DNA of 60,081 bases from Hyphomicrobiales bacterium (GCA_003169835.1 PNAI01000017.1:6166-66246); one strand, 5' to 3'; shown: positions 27,897 to 38,077, counted from the stretch's first letter. Notes: generated from the letters alone by a model not told the origin. Program-made: numbers and translations.

Positions 27897-30332
27897 TCAC
27901 GCTGCCGTTGTTTGCCTGGCCGCCTGCTCGATCGGGAACGTGCAGAGCACCGTTGTGCCGCGGCCGACCGTGGAATCCAGGCTGATCTTGCCGTGGTGCA
28001 GATCGACGAAAGAACGCACGATCGAAAGTCCAAGCCCCGCGCCGCGATGGCGCGAGCCAAGTGGGTGCGTTTCAAACCAGTCGAACACCCGATCCAGCAT
28101 CTCGGGCGGGATGCCGGGGCCGTGGTCGACGACCGAAAACACGATCGTATGGTCGCGCCGCTCGGCCGAAAGCGTCACGGTCTCGCCGGCCGGCGAGAAA
28201 CCCACCGCGTTGGAAAGCAGATTGAACAGAATTTGCCGGATACGCCGCTCGTCGGCCGTGAAGCTCCCGATATCGGACGCAGCCTTTATATCGAGCCGGA
28301 TGCCATCCTTCACCAGGCGGTCCTTGATGCCTTCGGCGGCGCCTTCCATGGTTTTGCGGATATCGACGTTTCCAAGATTGAGCGTCATCGATCCGGCATC
28401 GATGGTGGCAAGATCGAGAATGTCGTTGATGATCGCGAGCAGCGCATTGGTCGAGGTATTGATGTATCCGAGATATTCTTCTTGTTTGGGGGTCAGCGGT
28501 CCGGTCGCCGGCTCGCGCAGGAAATGGGCAAAGCCGATGATGTTGGTCAGCGGCGAGCGCAGCTCGTAGGACACGTGATGCACGAAATCGAGTTTGAGCT
28601 GGTCGGCCGCTTCCAGCGCTTCATTGCGCTCGCGTAGCGCACGCTCGACATTCACCGTATCTGTAACATCTTGAAATGCGACAAGCGTTGCGCCATCCGG
28701 CAGTGGCACGGTGACGAGATCGACCACGCTGCCATCCTTGCGCTCGAGCCGTCCGCTGACCTGCGCGCGGTCCTCGATCGCGGTCACCGCGGCGCGCAAT
28801 TTTCGCCACAGCGTATCTTCGCCATAGAGCATCCGGCACCAGCTGATGACGGCTTCGATATGCGGATGCTCGGCGAGTGCGCCGACGTCGAGCTTCCACA
28901 TCTTTGAGAACGCCGGATTGTGCAACCGCACGCGCCCGTCGGAACCGAAAACCGCGATCGCTTCCACTAGATTGTCCAGCGTCTCGCTTTGCACGCGGAT
29001 CAGCGCATCGTAGCGGCGCGCCAGATTAAGCCGTTCGGTGACGTCCTCGAACACGTAGGTCACGCCGCCTTGCGGATTGGGCGTGGTGATGGCGCGCAGA
29101 TTGCGGCCGTCCGGCAGATACCACAGGTTCTCCTTCGCATCGCTCGCGCGATAGGCCGCGTGCAGCGCGCTCTTCCACGCCCGGAAATCCGTCTCCTCGG
29201 GCAGCTTGCGCGCGGCGCGCAGCCGGTCGAGCACTTCCGAATCCGAAGGCGTCTGGTCGAGGAAGGCGGCATCGAGATCCCACAACGCGCGATACGCCGC
29301 GTTGTAGAAAACGAGCTTTTGATCGGCGCCGAAAATAGCGACGCCGGTCGCGAGTTGATCAAGCGTGCGGCGGTGGGCATCGGCCAAGCCATTAAGCTCG
29401 GCGCGCAGGCTTTCGATCTCGGTGACGTCGATGCCAATCCCGGCGCTGCCGCTGCGCGTCGGCACATCGAGCACGTCGAAGATGCGCCGGTTGCCGGCCA
29501 CGATCGCCGGAGTGCGACTCGCAAAAATCTTGCCCGTGGCGCGCGCTGCTCTCGCCTGCTCGCGGCCTGCGCGATCGAGCAACTCGATCCCACGGCCCAT
29601 GGCATCGGTCGCATCCTTGGCTTCCACCGCGTTGGCATAGGCTTGATTGGCGTAAATCAGCGTGCCGTCGATGTCGCGCACCCACACCGGAGCCGGCACC
29701 GTTTCGACCAGCGTGCGCAACGATTCCATGTTGCTCATGAGCTTCTCGTGCCGGGCATTGAGTTCGGCAAGTTCGCGCTTGAACCCGCTCACGTCGCGAA
29801 GGCGCAATACCGCGCAGCCCCCGATGGCGCGCCCCTCCGCATCGATCGCGCGCCCCGAGAGCGTCATCAAGGCCATGGAAAACGGCTCGCCGTTCGCTCG
29901 CAGCGCATCGGCGGCGCGCTCCATGGCTTGCGCCTTGTCCGGCTCGAGCCAACTGCCGAACGCGAGCACGCGCTGCGGCAATTCGGCCGAGGTGATCAGC
30001 GTCGTATCGCCGAGAATATCGGGCTCATCGTCAGTGGTGCCCCAGGTCACCACGATCTGCGGTTCCGCGAGCAACATCGTGTTGACGCGGTCGCGCTCGG
30101 CGCGCAGTGCGATGATGTCATCGTTGAGGCTTGCATCCATGGCGCTCGTGCGCGCCCGAAGCCGCAGGTACAGGATCGCCGCGGTGACGGCGAAGATGAA
30201 GAGCCCGACGCCGAAAGCGATGCCTGCGATCTCAAGTGCATTGATCGTTGCGGCCGTCTCGAAAATTCCCGCACGCAGCCCCAGCTCTTCGGCGCCAGCG
30301 CGCGTAATTGTGGGCGTCGTCGCGAGCATCAT
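27897..30332 (-). CDS. divL: DivL-type PAS sensor pseudo-histidine kinase (Tyr in the H-box)
   Basis: Cell-cycle signalling protein; in Caulobacter DivL senses DivK phosphorylation and modulates the CckA-CtrA phosphorelay instead of acting as a normal histidine kinase. With the start used here (811 residues) there is one membrane segment (about 35-57), three to four PAS-like regions (about 75-190, 203-310, 316-435, 445-565), a DHp helix pair and an ATPase domain. The H-box reads FVHHVSYELRSPLTNIIGF: Tyr589 (codon 28566-28568, minus strand) replaces the phospho-accepting His. The N-box FNLLSNA (703-709), VVDHGPG and GAGLGLS (764-770) are intact. The start is uncertain; in-frame ATGs at 30416 and 30512 exist, but the added residues look non-coding. 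Confidence 0.87.
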   Translation of the reverse strand: MMLATTPTITRAGAEELGLRAGIFETAATINALEIAGIAFGVGLFIFAVTAAILYLRLRARTSAMDASLNDDIIALRAERDRVNTMLLAEPQIVVTWGTTDDEPDILGDTTLITSAELPQRVLAFGSWLEPDKAQAMERAADALRANGEPFSMALMTLSGRAIDAEGRAIGGCAVLRLRDVSGFKRELAELNARHEKLMSNMESLRTLVETVPAPVWVRDIDGTLIYANQAYANAVEAKDATDAMGRGIELLDRAGREQARAARATGKIFASRTPAIVAGNRRIFDVLDVPTRSGSAGIGIDVTEIESLRAELNGLADAHRRTLDQLATGVAIFGADQKLVFYNAAYRALWDLDAAFLDQTPSDSEVLDRLRAARKLPEETDFRAWKSALHAAYRASDAKENLWYLPDGRNLRAITTPNPQGGVTYVFEDVTERLNLARRYDALIRVQSETLDNLVEAIAVFGSDGRVRLHNPAFSKMWKLDVGALAEHPHIEAVISWCRMLYGEDTLWRKLRAAVTAIEDRAQVSGRLERKDGSVVDLVTVPLPDGATLVAFQDVTDTVNVERALRERNEALEAADQLKLDFVHHVSYELRSPLTNIIGFAHFLREPATGPLTPKQEEYLGYINTSTNALLAIINDILDLATIDAGSMTLNLGNVDIRKTMEGAAEGIKDRLVKDGIRLDIKAASDIGSFTADERRIRQILFNLLSNAVGFSPAGETVTLSAERRDHTIVFSVVDHGPGIPPEMLDRVFDWFETHPLGSRHRGAGLGLSIVRSFVDLHHGKISLDSTVGRGTTVLCTFPIEQAARQTTAA

Positions 30333-30699
30333 CGCGGCGGCATGGCCTGTGAGGACTCCGCCATGCTGGCAATGAGCACGAAGCCTTCCGCCCTTCGCCC
30401 GGCTCGTGTCCGGCATGCCTGCTTGCCCCAATGCCTGCTTATGACCGCTGCCGGATTCGCTAACGCGCTTCGGCCCTCCACGGGGAAAGCCGAAGTGCGG
30501 CGAAGACGGCACGGTTACAAGTAGATCCCATCCCGGTCGGCGGCCCGAGCGGCGCCTAAAAGGTCAGACGGCCACTTCAACGCGCCGCCCCGCGAATCAT
30601 CTGACTTTACCCTCAAGCGGAATCGGCCTGTAAGAGTCCAGACCGTGAACGGGGGCGCGAGACGTGAAGGATCAGCGGCCTTGGGCCCGCCGTCGCCAA

Positions 30700-31662
30700 T
30701 CACTTTCGGATTGTATCGGGCTCTCGAGGCGCGGGATTGTCGTAGGCATCCGCCTTGATAGGAGCCAATTGCGGCTCGGGGGAGGGGGAATTGAATTTAG
30801 CGACCAAAATCGTGGACGGCACCGCGACATTCTTGGCAAGACCCAGCGCCATGAGCAGACGGATGATCAGCCACGTCACGTCGAGCTCATACCACATGTG
30901 GCCGTGTTTCGCCGAACGCGGATCGGCGTGATGGTTGTTGTGCCAGCCTTCGCCGCTGACCAGCAATCCGATGATGACGTTGTTCCGGCTGACGTCTGGA
31001 GTGTCGTAGTTGCGGTAGCCCCAAACATGAGTCACGGAATTGACCGCCCACGTCATGTGCCACACCAGAACAGTCCTTAAGATTGCGCCCCACACCAAAA
31101 CGCTTGCGCCGAATTGCAAGGCTTCCGATTGGCTTCCGCCCGACAGCACGATGACGGCGTAACCGACGACAAAATATCCAAGCCAGGACGCGAGCGCGAT
31201 CTTAATCCAATTGCTGCGGCGCTCGAACCACGCGTAGAGCGGATCGCGCATGATGTCCTTCGCGTATTGCTCGATCAGCGGGCGGCGCTTCATGTTGTCC
31301 ATTTTGACCAGCAGCCAGCCCATATGGGCCCAAAAGAAATTCACCAGCGGACTGTGCGGGTCTCGCTCTTCATCGGCGTACTGGTGATGGCGGCGGTGCA
31401 CCGCGACCCAGTGCGGCGGCGAGTCCTGCACGGAGCACACGGCAAGAAATGCCAATGCGTGCTCCAGCCACAGCGGGCACGCCAAGCCGCGATGCGTGAG
31501 CAGCCGGTGGTAGCAGATGTTGATTCCAAGTATTCCGAAGACGAAAAAACCGCCGACGAAAAGAATGACGCCTGTCCAGCTGAAGAACCAGGGAATGAAC
31601 GCCAATGCAGCGATCAAGTGGATGACAAGGAAACCGTAAATATTGTCTTTCTTCCAAGTCAT
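30700..31662 (-). CDS. Acyl-CoA (delta-9 type) fatty acid desaturase
   Basis: Integral membrane di-iron enzyme that introduces a cis double bond into acyl chains, coupled to an electron donor. The 320-residue protein shows the three histidine boxes of the stearoyl-CoA desaturase class: HRLLTH, HRRHH and HNNHH. About four membrane segments are visible (residues 8-50 and 155-200). The C-terminal 35 residues are proline-rich and unconserved. It is monocistronic, with about 280 bp upstream that hold no gene. With cfa it suggests active remodelling of membrane unsaturation. Confidence 0.93.
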   Translation of the reverse strand: MTWKKDNIYGFLVIHLIAALAFIPWFFSWTGVILFVGGFFVFGILGINICYHRLLTHRGLACPLWLEHALAFLAVCSVQDSPPHWVAVHRRHHQYADEERDPHSPLVNFFWAHMGWLLVKMDNMKRRPLIEQYAKDIMRDPLYAWFERRSNWIKIALASWLGYFVVGYAVIVLSGGSQSEALQFGASVLVWGAILRTVLVWHMTWAVNSVTHVWGYRNYDTPDVSRNNVIIGLLVSGEGWHNNHHADPRSAKHGHMWYELDVTWLIIRLLMALGLAKNVAVPSTILVAKFNSPSPEPQLAPIKADAYDNPAPREPDTIRK

Positions 31663-31946
31663 CGAAGTCGGCTTTCAACTCGACGACTGCCGGGCACCCG
31701 CGAGACGCCAACCATCCCATCGGCCCGTTGGGCCGCGTTGGCCCGCAAAACCCTCGATGTTCAAGGATCGCAACAACCCTAGCATTGTACGGAAGTGCAC
31801 GATAGCCAACGCGCAGCGTCGATATGACACTTGGATGCCGCTGATGATTTTGGCGGCGGATGCGGTGGGCCTCAGCGCATCGTAGAATGAACGCAGGAGT
31901 TGTAATTCTGTGTGACGCGCGTTTGAGCGCCAGGTTTTGCGGCGTG

Positions 31947-32375
31947 CTAACTCTCGCCGGTCGTCTTCGCGAGCGGCACGGCGCGGCGTGCCAATTCCTC
32001 GATCGTGATCCGGCTCAGCGCCGCGACAAAAGCCTTTTCCGCTTGTGCGACCGCGGGCGCCACCACTTGCTCGAGCAGGACCGAACCCGGCTGCGCCATT
32101 CCGCCGTCGTCCTCGCTCGCGCCGGCCGCCTTGAGGATATCGTTGATCGTGATGCGCTTTCGCTCGCGTGCCAGTTCATAGCCGCCGCGCGGGCCTCGCA
32201 CCCCTTTGAGAACGCCCTCCCGCACCAGGGCCTGCAGCACCGGCTCGAGATGCCGCGCCGGCAGGGCGTGGCGAGCCGCCAGCTCCTTGGCTGAAACCAG
32301 CTGCCCACGGGCGTGTAGCGCCACGTCGATGACGGCGGCAACAGCGAGGAGAGCCTTGCGAGAAAGCAGGGACAT
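31947..32375 (-). CDS. Rrf2 family transcriptional regulator without cysteines
   Basis: Winged-helix regulator. The 142-residue protein has the Rrf2 pattern: helix-turn-helix VSAKELAARHALPARHLEPV followed by the wing GVRGPRGGYELARERKRITI. Several Rrf2 proteins (IscR, NsrR) sense iron-sulfur clusters or nitric oxide through three cysteines in a loop near residue 95-105; this protein has no cysteine at all, so cluster-based sensing is excluded. In that loop it reads GASEDDGGMAQPGSV. The target is unknown. It is encoded upstream of dut on the same strand, 82 bp before it. Confidence 0.9.
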   Translation of the reverse strand: MSLLSRKALLAVAAVIDVALHARGQLVSAKELAARHALPARHLEPVLQALVREGVLKGVRGPRGGYELARERKRITINDILKAAGASEDDGGMAQPGSVLLEQVVAPAVAQAEKAFVAALSRITIEELARRAVPLAKTTGES

Positions 32376-32456
32376 GCAGAAGAAGACTGATGTTCTAGTT
32401 CCGGAGTGGTAATTTTCCCCGGAGGTAATGGATTACGGACTGCGGCACTTTGTCAA

Positions 32457-32915
32457 TCAACCCTGGCCTGTCGAACCGAATCCTTTCGCGCCACGCGTTG
32501 TTTCATCGAGTTTTTTCGTCTCGGATAATTTTGCGCGAAAAACAGGCATGATCAGCAATTGAGCAATACGCAACCCGCGCGTGATCGAAAATGATTCGGC
32601 CCCGAAATTAACAAGCAGAATCTGTACTTCCCCGCGATAGTCCGCATCGATCGTTCCCGGTGCATTGAGCACCGTGATGCCGTGCCGCGCGGCGAGCCCG
32701 GAGCGCGGGCGAACTTGGCCCTCGGTGCCTGGAGGCAGCGCGATCACAAGTCCGGTCGGGATTGCCGCCCATTTGCCCGGCACGATGAGCACCGGCGCAT
32801 CGGCCGGCACCGCAGCGAGCAGATCGAGGCCGGCCGCCTGTTCGCTCTGATAGGCCGGCAGCGGCAAATCCGCGCCGTGCGGCAGCCGCATGATCTGCAC
32901 TTCGACGGCACTCAT
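32457..32915 (-). CDS. dut: dUTP diphosphatase (trimeric dUTPase)
   Basis: Hydrolyses dUTP to dUMP and pyrophosphate, preventing uracil incorporation and feeding thymidylate synthesis. The 152-residue protein has all five dUTPase motifs: [41 protein letters not shown] and the flexible C-terminal [10 protein letters not shown]. Start ATG 32915 overlaps the end of coaBC by four bases, so both are translated from one transcript; the coaBC-dut pair is widely conserved. Confidence 0.96.
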   Translation of the reverse strand: MSAVEVQIMRLPHGADLPLPAYQSEQAAGLDLLAAVPADAPVLIVPGKWAAIPTGLVIALPPGTEGQVRPRSGLAARHGITVLNAPGTIDADYRGEVQILLVNFGAESFSITRGLRIAQLLIMPVFRAKLSETKKLDETTRGAKGFGSTGQG

Positions 32916-34315
32916 CGTTTTGCTCCCCCAAGCTCGGCCGCGATCCGCGTAATGATCGCATCCGCGACTTCGTCTTTCGATTGCGGCGGCAAGGATTCGA
33001 CCCCGCGCTGCGTGACGATGTGGATGGTGTTGCGATCGCCACCCATGACTCCCGACGCCGGCGAAACATCGTTGGCGATGATCCAGTCGCAGCCTTTCTT
33101 CGCAAGCTTTGCCTTTGCGTTTTCGATCACCTTCTCGGTTTCCGCCGCAAACCCGATGACCAGCTTGGGCCTTAGCGATTTGTCGTGCGCGACGGTCGCA
33201 AGAATGTCGGGGTTCTCGACCAGCGCAAGTTCCGGCGCGCCCTTGCCGGACTTCTTGATCTTCTGCGAACTGGGCTCCGCCATCCGCCAGTCCGCAACAG
33301 CCGCGGTGAAAATGGCGACGTCAGCGGGCTGGGCGGCCTCAACGGCGCGCAGCATGTCGCGCGCGGTTTCCACTTTGGTCACTTTTGTCCCAATGGGATC
33401 AGGCACATCCACCGGGCCGGATATCAGGACCACTTCGGCGCCAGCGGCCGCCGCCGCCGCCGCAATCGCATGGCCCTGCTTGCCGGATGAGCGATTGGCG
33501 ATATAGCGCACGGGATCGATGGGCTCGTACGTTGGCCCCGATGTGACGATGACGCGCTTGCCCGCGAGCGCGTGCGTCTTTCCGCGCAGCAATTCAATGG
33601 CCGCGACGATCTCGAGCGGCTCCGCCATGCGCCCGGCGCCCGCTTCATTGCGCTCCGCCATCTCACCCGCGTTCGGTCCGACGATCGCCACGCCGTCAGC
33701 GGTCAACTGCGCAAGATTGCGCCGCGTCGCTACGTTCTCCCACATGCGCGGGTTCATCGCCGGCGCGAGCAGGATCTTCTTGTCGGTCGCAAGGAGTACG
33801 GTGGACGCGAGATCGTCCGCATGCCCGCCGGCCATTTTCGCCATGAGATCGGCCGTCGCAGGCGCGACCACGATCACATCGGTCTCGCGCGCGAGGCGAA
33901 TATGGCCGACATCAAATTCGCTCTCCGTATCGAACAAGTCAGTGAACACCTTGCCGCCCGTGAGTGCGCCGGCCGAAAGCGGCGTCACGAATTCCTGCGC
34001 GGCTGCCGTCATGATCGCGCGCACTACGGCGCCGCGTTCTTTCAGCCGCCGGATCAGATCGAGCGATTTATAGGCCGCGATCCCGCCCCCGATGATCAGC
34101 AGCACGCGCAAGCGCGCCGCATCGTGTGTTTGATTGGTGTGTCGCTCTTGATGTTCGGCTGGCGGAGAGAGCGTTGCGAATTCTTCCGTATCCGCGGCGG
34201 CGCTGCGCAGGATGTTTCGCACTTCGTCTTCGACCGAGCGCCCATGCTTGGCCGCGCGCAGCCGCAACTGCTTTTTCAAACGGTCGTCGAGCTGCCGGAC
34301 GGTCAGTGAGGCCAT
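32912..34315 (-). CDS. coaBC: CoaBC with an N-terminal ribbon-helix-helix (antitoxin-like) extension
   Basis: Bifunctional phosphopantothenate-cysteine ligase and phosphopantothenoylcysteine decarboxylase of coenzyme A synthesis. Residues 69 to about 250 are the flavin-binding CoaC part ([20 protein letters not shown], active His in [23 protein letters not shown]), and about 255-467 are CoaB ([16 protein letters not shown]). Residues 1-45, [20 protein letters not shown] and onward, are a FitA/Arc-type ribbon-helix-helix domain as found in antitoxins, joined by a hydrophilic linker (46-68). No internal ATG could start CoaC alone. No toxin gene is adjacent. The NEAGAGRM site lacks the Cys of Escherichia coli CoaC. 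Confidence 0.92.
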   Translation of the reverse strand: MASLTVRQLDDRLKKQLRLRAAKHGRSVEDEVRNILRSAAADTEEFATLSPPAEHQERHTNQTHDAARLRVLLIIGGGIAAYKSLDLIRRLKERGAVVRAIMTAAAQEFVTPLSAGALTGGKVFTDLFDTESEFDVGHIRLARETDVIVVAPATADLMAKMAGGHADDLASTVLLATDKKILLAPAMNPRMWENVATRRNLAQLTADGVAIVGPNAGEMAERNEAGAGRMAEPLEIVAAIELLRGKTHALAGKRVIVTSGPTYEPIDPVRYIANRSSGKQGHAIAAAAAAAGAEVVLISGPVDVPDPIGTKVTKVETARDMLRAVEAAQPADVAIFTAAVADWRMAEPSSQKIKKSGKGAPELALVENPDILATVAHDKSLRPKLVIGFAAETEKVIENAKAKLAKKGCDWIIANDVSPASGVMGGDRNTIHIVTQRGVESLPPQSKDEVADAIITRIAAELGGAKR

Positions 34316-34387
34316 GGCGGTTCCTCAAGCACACCAAGCCCTTAGCACGGATGTGATTGCATTGCAATCAATGCACTCACATCGCAA

Positions 34388-35959
34388 TTATATCCCCACA
34401 AACAACAGCCATGCCAGCAGCCCCGCGATCACCCATAGCGCGAAAACGACCCAGCGGTTGCGCCGCGACTCGGCCGCGCCAATCGCCTCGACCGTCTCCG
34501 GCGATAGCACCAGGCCGTCGCGCGTGATCGTGTCGAGCTGCTCGACCATCGCCGCTCCGCGCGACATCAGGGCCGGCACGCCGGAGAGAAACCGCCCGAC
34601 CTCGCCAGCGCCCTCGGCGAGATCCTCGATCTTTCCGGCCGGCCCAAGATGGCGCTCGACCCATTGGCGCACGACCGGTTCGGACACTTTCCACATGTCG
34701 AGCTTGGGATCGAGCCCGCGCCCCACGCCCTCGACCACGACCATTGTCTTCTGCAGCAGCAGCAGTTCCGGCCGCGTACGCATGTCGAACAAGCCGGTCA
34801 CTTCAAAAAGCAGCATCAGCAGCTTCGCCATCGAAATGTCTTCGGCGGTACGGTTGTGAATGGGTTCGCCGATCGCGCGGATGGCCTGCGCGAAGCTCTC
34901 CACCGAATGCTGCGGTGGTACATAGCCGGCCTCGAAATGCACCTCTGCCGTGCGGCGATAATTGCGCGTGATGAAGCCGTGCAGGATTTCCGCAAGGAAG
35001 CGGCGCTCCTTTGGCCGCAATCGCCCCATGATGCCGAAGTCCACCGCGACAAGCTTCCCGTTCGCATCGACGAACAGATTGCCCGGGTGCATGTCGGCGT
35101 GAAAGAAACCGTCTCTCAAAGCGTGCCGCAGGAATGTCTGGATCACCGCGCGCCCGAGCGCCGGCAGGTCGAACCCCGTCGCCTCCAGCCTCGCGCGGTC
35201 GGACAGCGGTGTGCCGTCGATCCATTCCATCGTGAGCACGTCTTTCGCGGTGCGGTCCCAGTCCACCGTCGGCACGCGAAAATCGGGATCGGCCTTGGTG
35301 TTCTCCGCCATCTCAGACAGCGCGGCCGCTTCCAGCCGCATGTCCATTTCCACCGCCACCGAGCGCGCCAGCGTCGCCACCACTTCCATCAATCGTAGGC
35401 GGCGCGCCTCTGACGAAAAGGACTCCGCATTGCGCGCGGCAAACGCAAATGCATCGAGATCGACCCGGAACCGCCGCACGATGTCGGGCCGCAGCACTTT
35501 GACCGCGACCGCGCGCGGCCCGTCCGCAGTCACCGCCTCGGCCCGGTGCACCTGCGCGATCGATGCCGCCGCCACCGGTGGACCGAATTGCGTGAACAGC
35601 TCGCCGATCGGTTTGCCAAGCGCCGTCTCGATTTGCGCCACGGCCTCCTGTTGCCCAAATGGCTCCATCTTGTCTTGCAGCGTTTCAAGATCGCGCGCGA
35701 GCGCGACGCCGACCACATCCGGCCGCGTCGCCAGGAACTGCCCGAGCTTCACATAACTCGGCCCAAGCTTGGTGAGCGCGGTGGCGAGCCTATGTTCCAC
35801 CTCCGCGCTGGTCGGCCGCTCGATCAGCCGCGCGAGTCGAACGCCAATGCGCGCGGGCACGGGCAGCATGGCGGGATCGAGCAGCGCGAACACGCCCTCG
35901 CGCGCCAGCACGAAACCGGCGCGGCCAAGACGAGCAAGATGGGCGAGAGCCGAGATCAC
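34388..35959 (-). CDS. ubiB: UbiB/ADCK family ubiquinone-biosynthesis protein
   Basis: Atypical kinase-like ATPase needed for ubiquinone assembly; probably helps handle membrane-bound intermediates. The 523-residue protein has the family-defining KxGQ motif YVKLGQFLATRPDVVG in the N-terminal extension, an AAASIAQVHRA glycine-poor nucleotide loop, FHADMHPGNLFVD as catalytic loop and VDFGIMGRL as metal-binding loop. Two hydrophobic segments at the C-terminus (about residues 485-520) anchor it. ubiE follows divergently placed mutM 130 bp further, separated from ubiB by a palindromic repeat; the two ubi genes are on the same strand. Confidence 0.95.
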   Translation of the reverse strand: MISALAHLARLGRAGFVLAREGVFALLDPAMLPVPARIGVRLARLIERPTSAEVEHRLATALTKLGPSYVKLGQFLATRPDVVGVALARDLETLQDKMEPFGQQEAVAQIETALGKPIGELFTQFGPPVAAASIAQVHRAEAVTADGPRAVAVKVLRPDIVRRFRVDLDAFAFAARNAESFSSEARRLRLMEVVATLARSVAVEMDMRLEAAALSEMAENTKADPDFRVPTVDWDRTAKDVLTMEWIDGTPLSDRARLEATGFDLPALGRAVIQTFLRHALRDGFFHADMHPGNLFVDANGKLVAVDFGIMGRLRPKERRFLAEILHGFITRNYRRTAEVHFEAGYVPPQHSVESFAQAIRAIGEPIHNRTAEDISMAKLLMLLFEVTGLFDMRTRPELLLLQKTMVVVEGVGRGLDPKLDMWKVSEPVVRQWVERHLGPAGKIEDLAEGAGEVGRFLSGVPALMSRGAAMVEQLDTITRDGLVLSPETVEAIGAAESRRNRWVVFALWVIAGLLAWLLFVGI

Positions 35960-35972
35960 GATGTATTCCTAG

Positions 35973-36073
35973 GTCATTCCGGGACGGCGCGAAGCGCCGG
36001 ACCCGGAATCCAGAAACGATTTCCGTAATTCTGGATTCCGGGTTCGCGAGCTTCGCCCGCGCCCCGGAATGAC
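35973..36073. repeat. Dispersed inverted repeat (family D) between ubiE and ubiB
   Basis: gtcattccggg at the left end and ccccggaatgac at the right end are complementary; ggacccggaatccagaa pairs with ttctggattccgggttc near the centre, and gcgcgaagcgcc makes a small hairpin. The element folds on itself over its full length. Confidence 0.85.
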
Positions 36074-36089
36074 GAAATTTGAGTGCGCA

Positions 36090-36866
36090 TCACAATCGCC
36101 AGCCGGAATGCAAAGCTACTATACCGCCACTCAGTCGCCGGAACGAAACGCGATGGAAGCCAGCGGCGCGCATCATCTCGGCGAAAGCTTCGGGCTTGGG
36201 AAAACGGCGGATCGATTCAACCAGATATTGATAGGCCTCGGCGTCGTTCGTCACCATGCGGCCGAGCGCGGGGATGACGTTGAACGAGTAAAGATCGTAG
36301 AGCTTGTCGAGGCCCGGCACATCGACCGAGGAAAATTCCAGGCACAGGAAATGTCCGCCGATTTTCAGCACCCGAAACGCCTCGCTGAGCGCCGCTTCGA
36401 TCCGCGGTACGTTGCGAATGCCAAATGCGATGGTCGCGGCGTCATAGTCGCGGTCCGGGAACGGCAACGCTTCCGCATTGGCTTCGGAAAATGTGATGTC
36501 CGCCTTTTGTGCCGCTGCCCGCTCGCGCCCAACTGTCAGCATTTCGCGGTTGACGTCGGCCACGGTGGCACGCGTGCCCGACCCGCCGGCCGCAAGAACC
36601 CGCAACGCGACATCGCCGGTACCGCCGGCGATGTCGAGCAGATTGAACGCGCGCTTGCTCTTCGGCGGATTGACGGCGGTGACCAGCGCGTCCTTCCAGG
36701 CGCGATGCAGGCCCCCCGACATCAGATCGTTCATCAGGTCGTAGCGCTTCGCCACCGAATGGAACACATCGTCGACCAGCGCCTGCTTGTCGTCGAGCGG
36801 CACCCGGCGGAATCCGAAATCGGCGTCTTGCTTGCCTTCAGCTTTGCCACGCTTGGTCTTGAGCAT
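36090..36866 (-). CDS. ubiE: Ubiquinone/menaquinone biosynthesis C-methyltransferase
   Basis: SAM-dependent methylation at C2 of the quinone ring. The 258-residue protein has [20 protein letters not shown] at the N-terminus (family signature), the SAM motif [16 protein letters not shown], and late motifs [20 protein letters not shown] and [21 protein letters not shown] 36866 begins the conserved part; a longer reading to 36938 would run into the divergent mutM. It is transcribed towards ubiB and is probably co-expressed with it. Confidence 0.95.
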   Translation of the reverse strand: MLKTKRGKAEGKQDADFGFRRVPLDDKQALVDDVFHSVAKRYDLMNDLMSGGLHRAWKDALVTAVNPPKSKRAFNLLDIAGGTGDVALRVLAAGGSGTRATVADVNREMLTVGRERAAAQKADITFSEANAEALPFPDRDYDAATIAFGIRNVPRIEAALSEAFRVLKIGGHFLCLEFSSVDVPGLDKLYDLYSFNVIPALGRMVTNDAEAYQYLVESIRRFPKPEAFAEMMRAAGFHRVSFRRLSGGIVALHSGWRL

Positions 36867-36941
36867 CGATGGCCGTCCTCTGCGGCCGGACGATAGCGCG
36901 GGCCGGGCAAGAGCGCTATCTGTAGCCCACGCGAGCACACC

Positions 36942-37820
36942 ATGCCTGAACTCCCCGAAGTCGAAACCGTCCGCCGCGGCCTTGCGCCCGCGATGGAAGA
37001 CGCGCGTTTCGAGCGGGTCGAAGCGCGCCGGCGCGATCTGCGCTGGCCGTTGCCGAAGGACTTTGCAAAGCAGCTCGAAGGTCAGACCGTTACGTCCTTA
37101 AGCCGCCGTGCCAAATATCTGTTGGTCGATCTTGCCTCCGGCGAAGTGCTGCTCATTCACCTTGGCATGTCCGGCTCGTTTCGCATCTCTAAAAGTAGCG
37201 AGATCGCGCCCGGCGCCTATTACCACGATCGCTCCAAGGACGAAGCCCACGACCATGTGATTTTTCAGATGTCGTCGGGCGCGCGCATCGCGTTCAACGA
37301 TCCGCGCCGCTTCGGTTGCATGAAATTGATCAAGCGCGCGAAGCTCGAGCAAGAGCCGCTCTTGCGTTCGCTCGGCCCCGAGCCGCTGGGCAATGCGTTC
37401 GACGCAGCGATGCTTGCGGCCGCGTGCGATGGCAAGAAAACCAGCCTGAAGGCGGCGCTCTCCGATCAGAAAGTCGTGGCGGGCTTAGGCAACATCTACG
37501 TCTGCGAGGCGCTCCACCGCGCGCGCATCTCTCCGAAGCGTATGGCGTCCACCATCGCCCAAAAATCCGGCGCGCCGCATGAGCGCGCTGAAAATCTCGT
37601 CGATGCCATCAAGGCGGTGCTCAACGATGCGATCAAGGCCGGCGGCTCCTCGCTGCGCGATCACCGCCAGACTTCAGGTTCGCTCGGTATGTTCCAGCAC
37701 AATTTCCGCGTCTACGACCGCGAAGGCCAGAAGTGCCCGGCGCCCCATTGCACCGGCACCATCAAACGCATTGTACAAACCGGCCGCTCGACCTTCTTCT
37801 GTCCGGTGTGTCAGAAATAG
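36942..37820 (+). CDS. mutM: Formamidopyrimidine-DNA glycosylase
   Basis: Base-excision repair enzyme removing 8-oxoguanine and formamidopyrimidines, with AP-lyase activity. The 292-residue protein starts [14 protein letters not shown]; after Met removal Pro is the nucleophile and Glu3 the acid catalyst. The helix-two-turn-helix appears as [18 protein letters not shown] and the C-terminal zinc finger has CPAPHC and FFCPVCQ. It is divergent from ubiE with about 75 bp between the starts, a shared regulatory space. The ubiE-mutM pairing is common in rhizobia. Confidence 0.97.
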   Translation: MPELPEVETVRRGLAPAMEDARFERVEARRRDLRWPLPKDFAKQLEGQTVTSLSRRAKYLLVDLASGEVLLIHLGMSGSFRISKSSEIAPGAYYHDRSKDEAHDHVIFQMSSGARIAFNDPRRFGCMKLIKRAKLEQEPLLRSLGPEPLGNAFDAAMLAAACDGKKTSLKAALSDQKVVAGLGNIYVCEALHRARISPKRMASTIAQKSGAPHERAENLVDAIKAVLNDAIKAGGSSLRDHRQTSGSLGMFQHNFRVYDREGQKCPAPHCTGTIKRIVQTGRSTFFCPVCQK

Positions 37821-37850
37821 TTTGGATCAAACTACGCGTCAGACTCGCTT

Positions 37851-38004
37851 CCCCTCTCCCCTTGTGGGAGAGGGTACCCCAACGGCGGCGAAGCCGAGCG
37901 AGGGCAGGTGAGGGGTCATAGTCTCTCGTTAGGCCATTACCCCTCACCCGGCTCGCCTCGCTATCGCTTTGGCTCGCCACCCTCTCCCACAAGGGGAGAG
38001 GGGA
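37851..38004. repeat. Long inverted repeat (family E) between mutM and the enoyl-CoA hydratase gene
   Basis: cccctctccccttgtgggag at the left is the complement of ctctcccacaaggggagagg at the right, with inner arms aggtgaggggt and acccctcaccc around the centre at about 37929. The same motif family recurs at 42993-43104. Confidence 0.85.
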
Positions 38005-38077
38005 AGAGAATGTGCTGCCCGCGTTGTATCGTGCAGCGGTGTCGGCTACGCAAATTCAAAGTCTGAGAGAAACATTC

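Noticed and set aside
32912..34315. A toxin-antitoxin operon based on the RHH domain at the start of coaBC
   Set aside because: The domain is in frame with CoaBC without a stop, and no PIN-domain or other toxin gene is adjacent.
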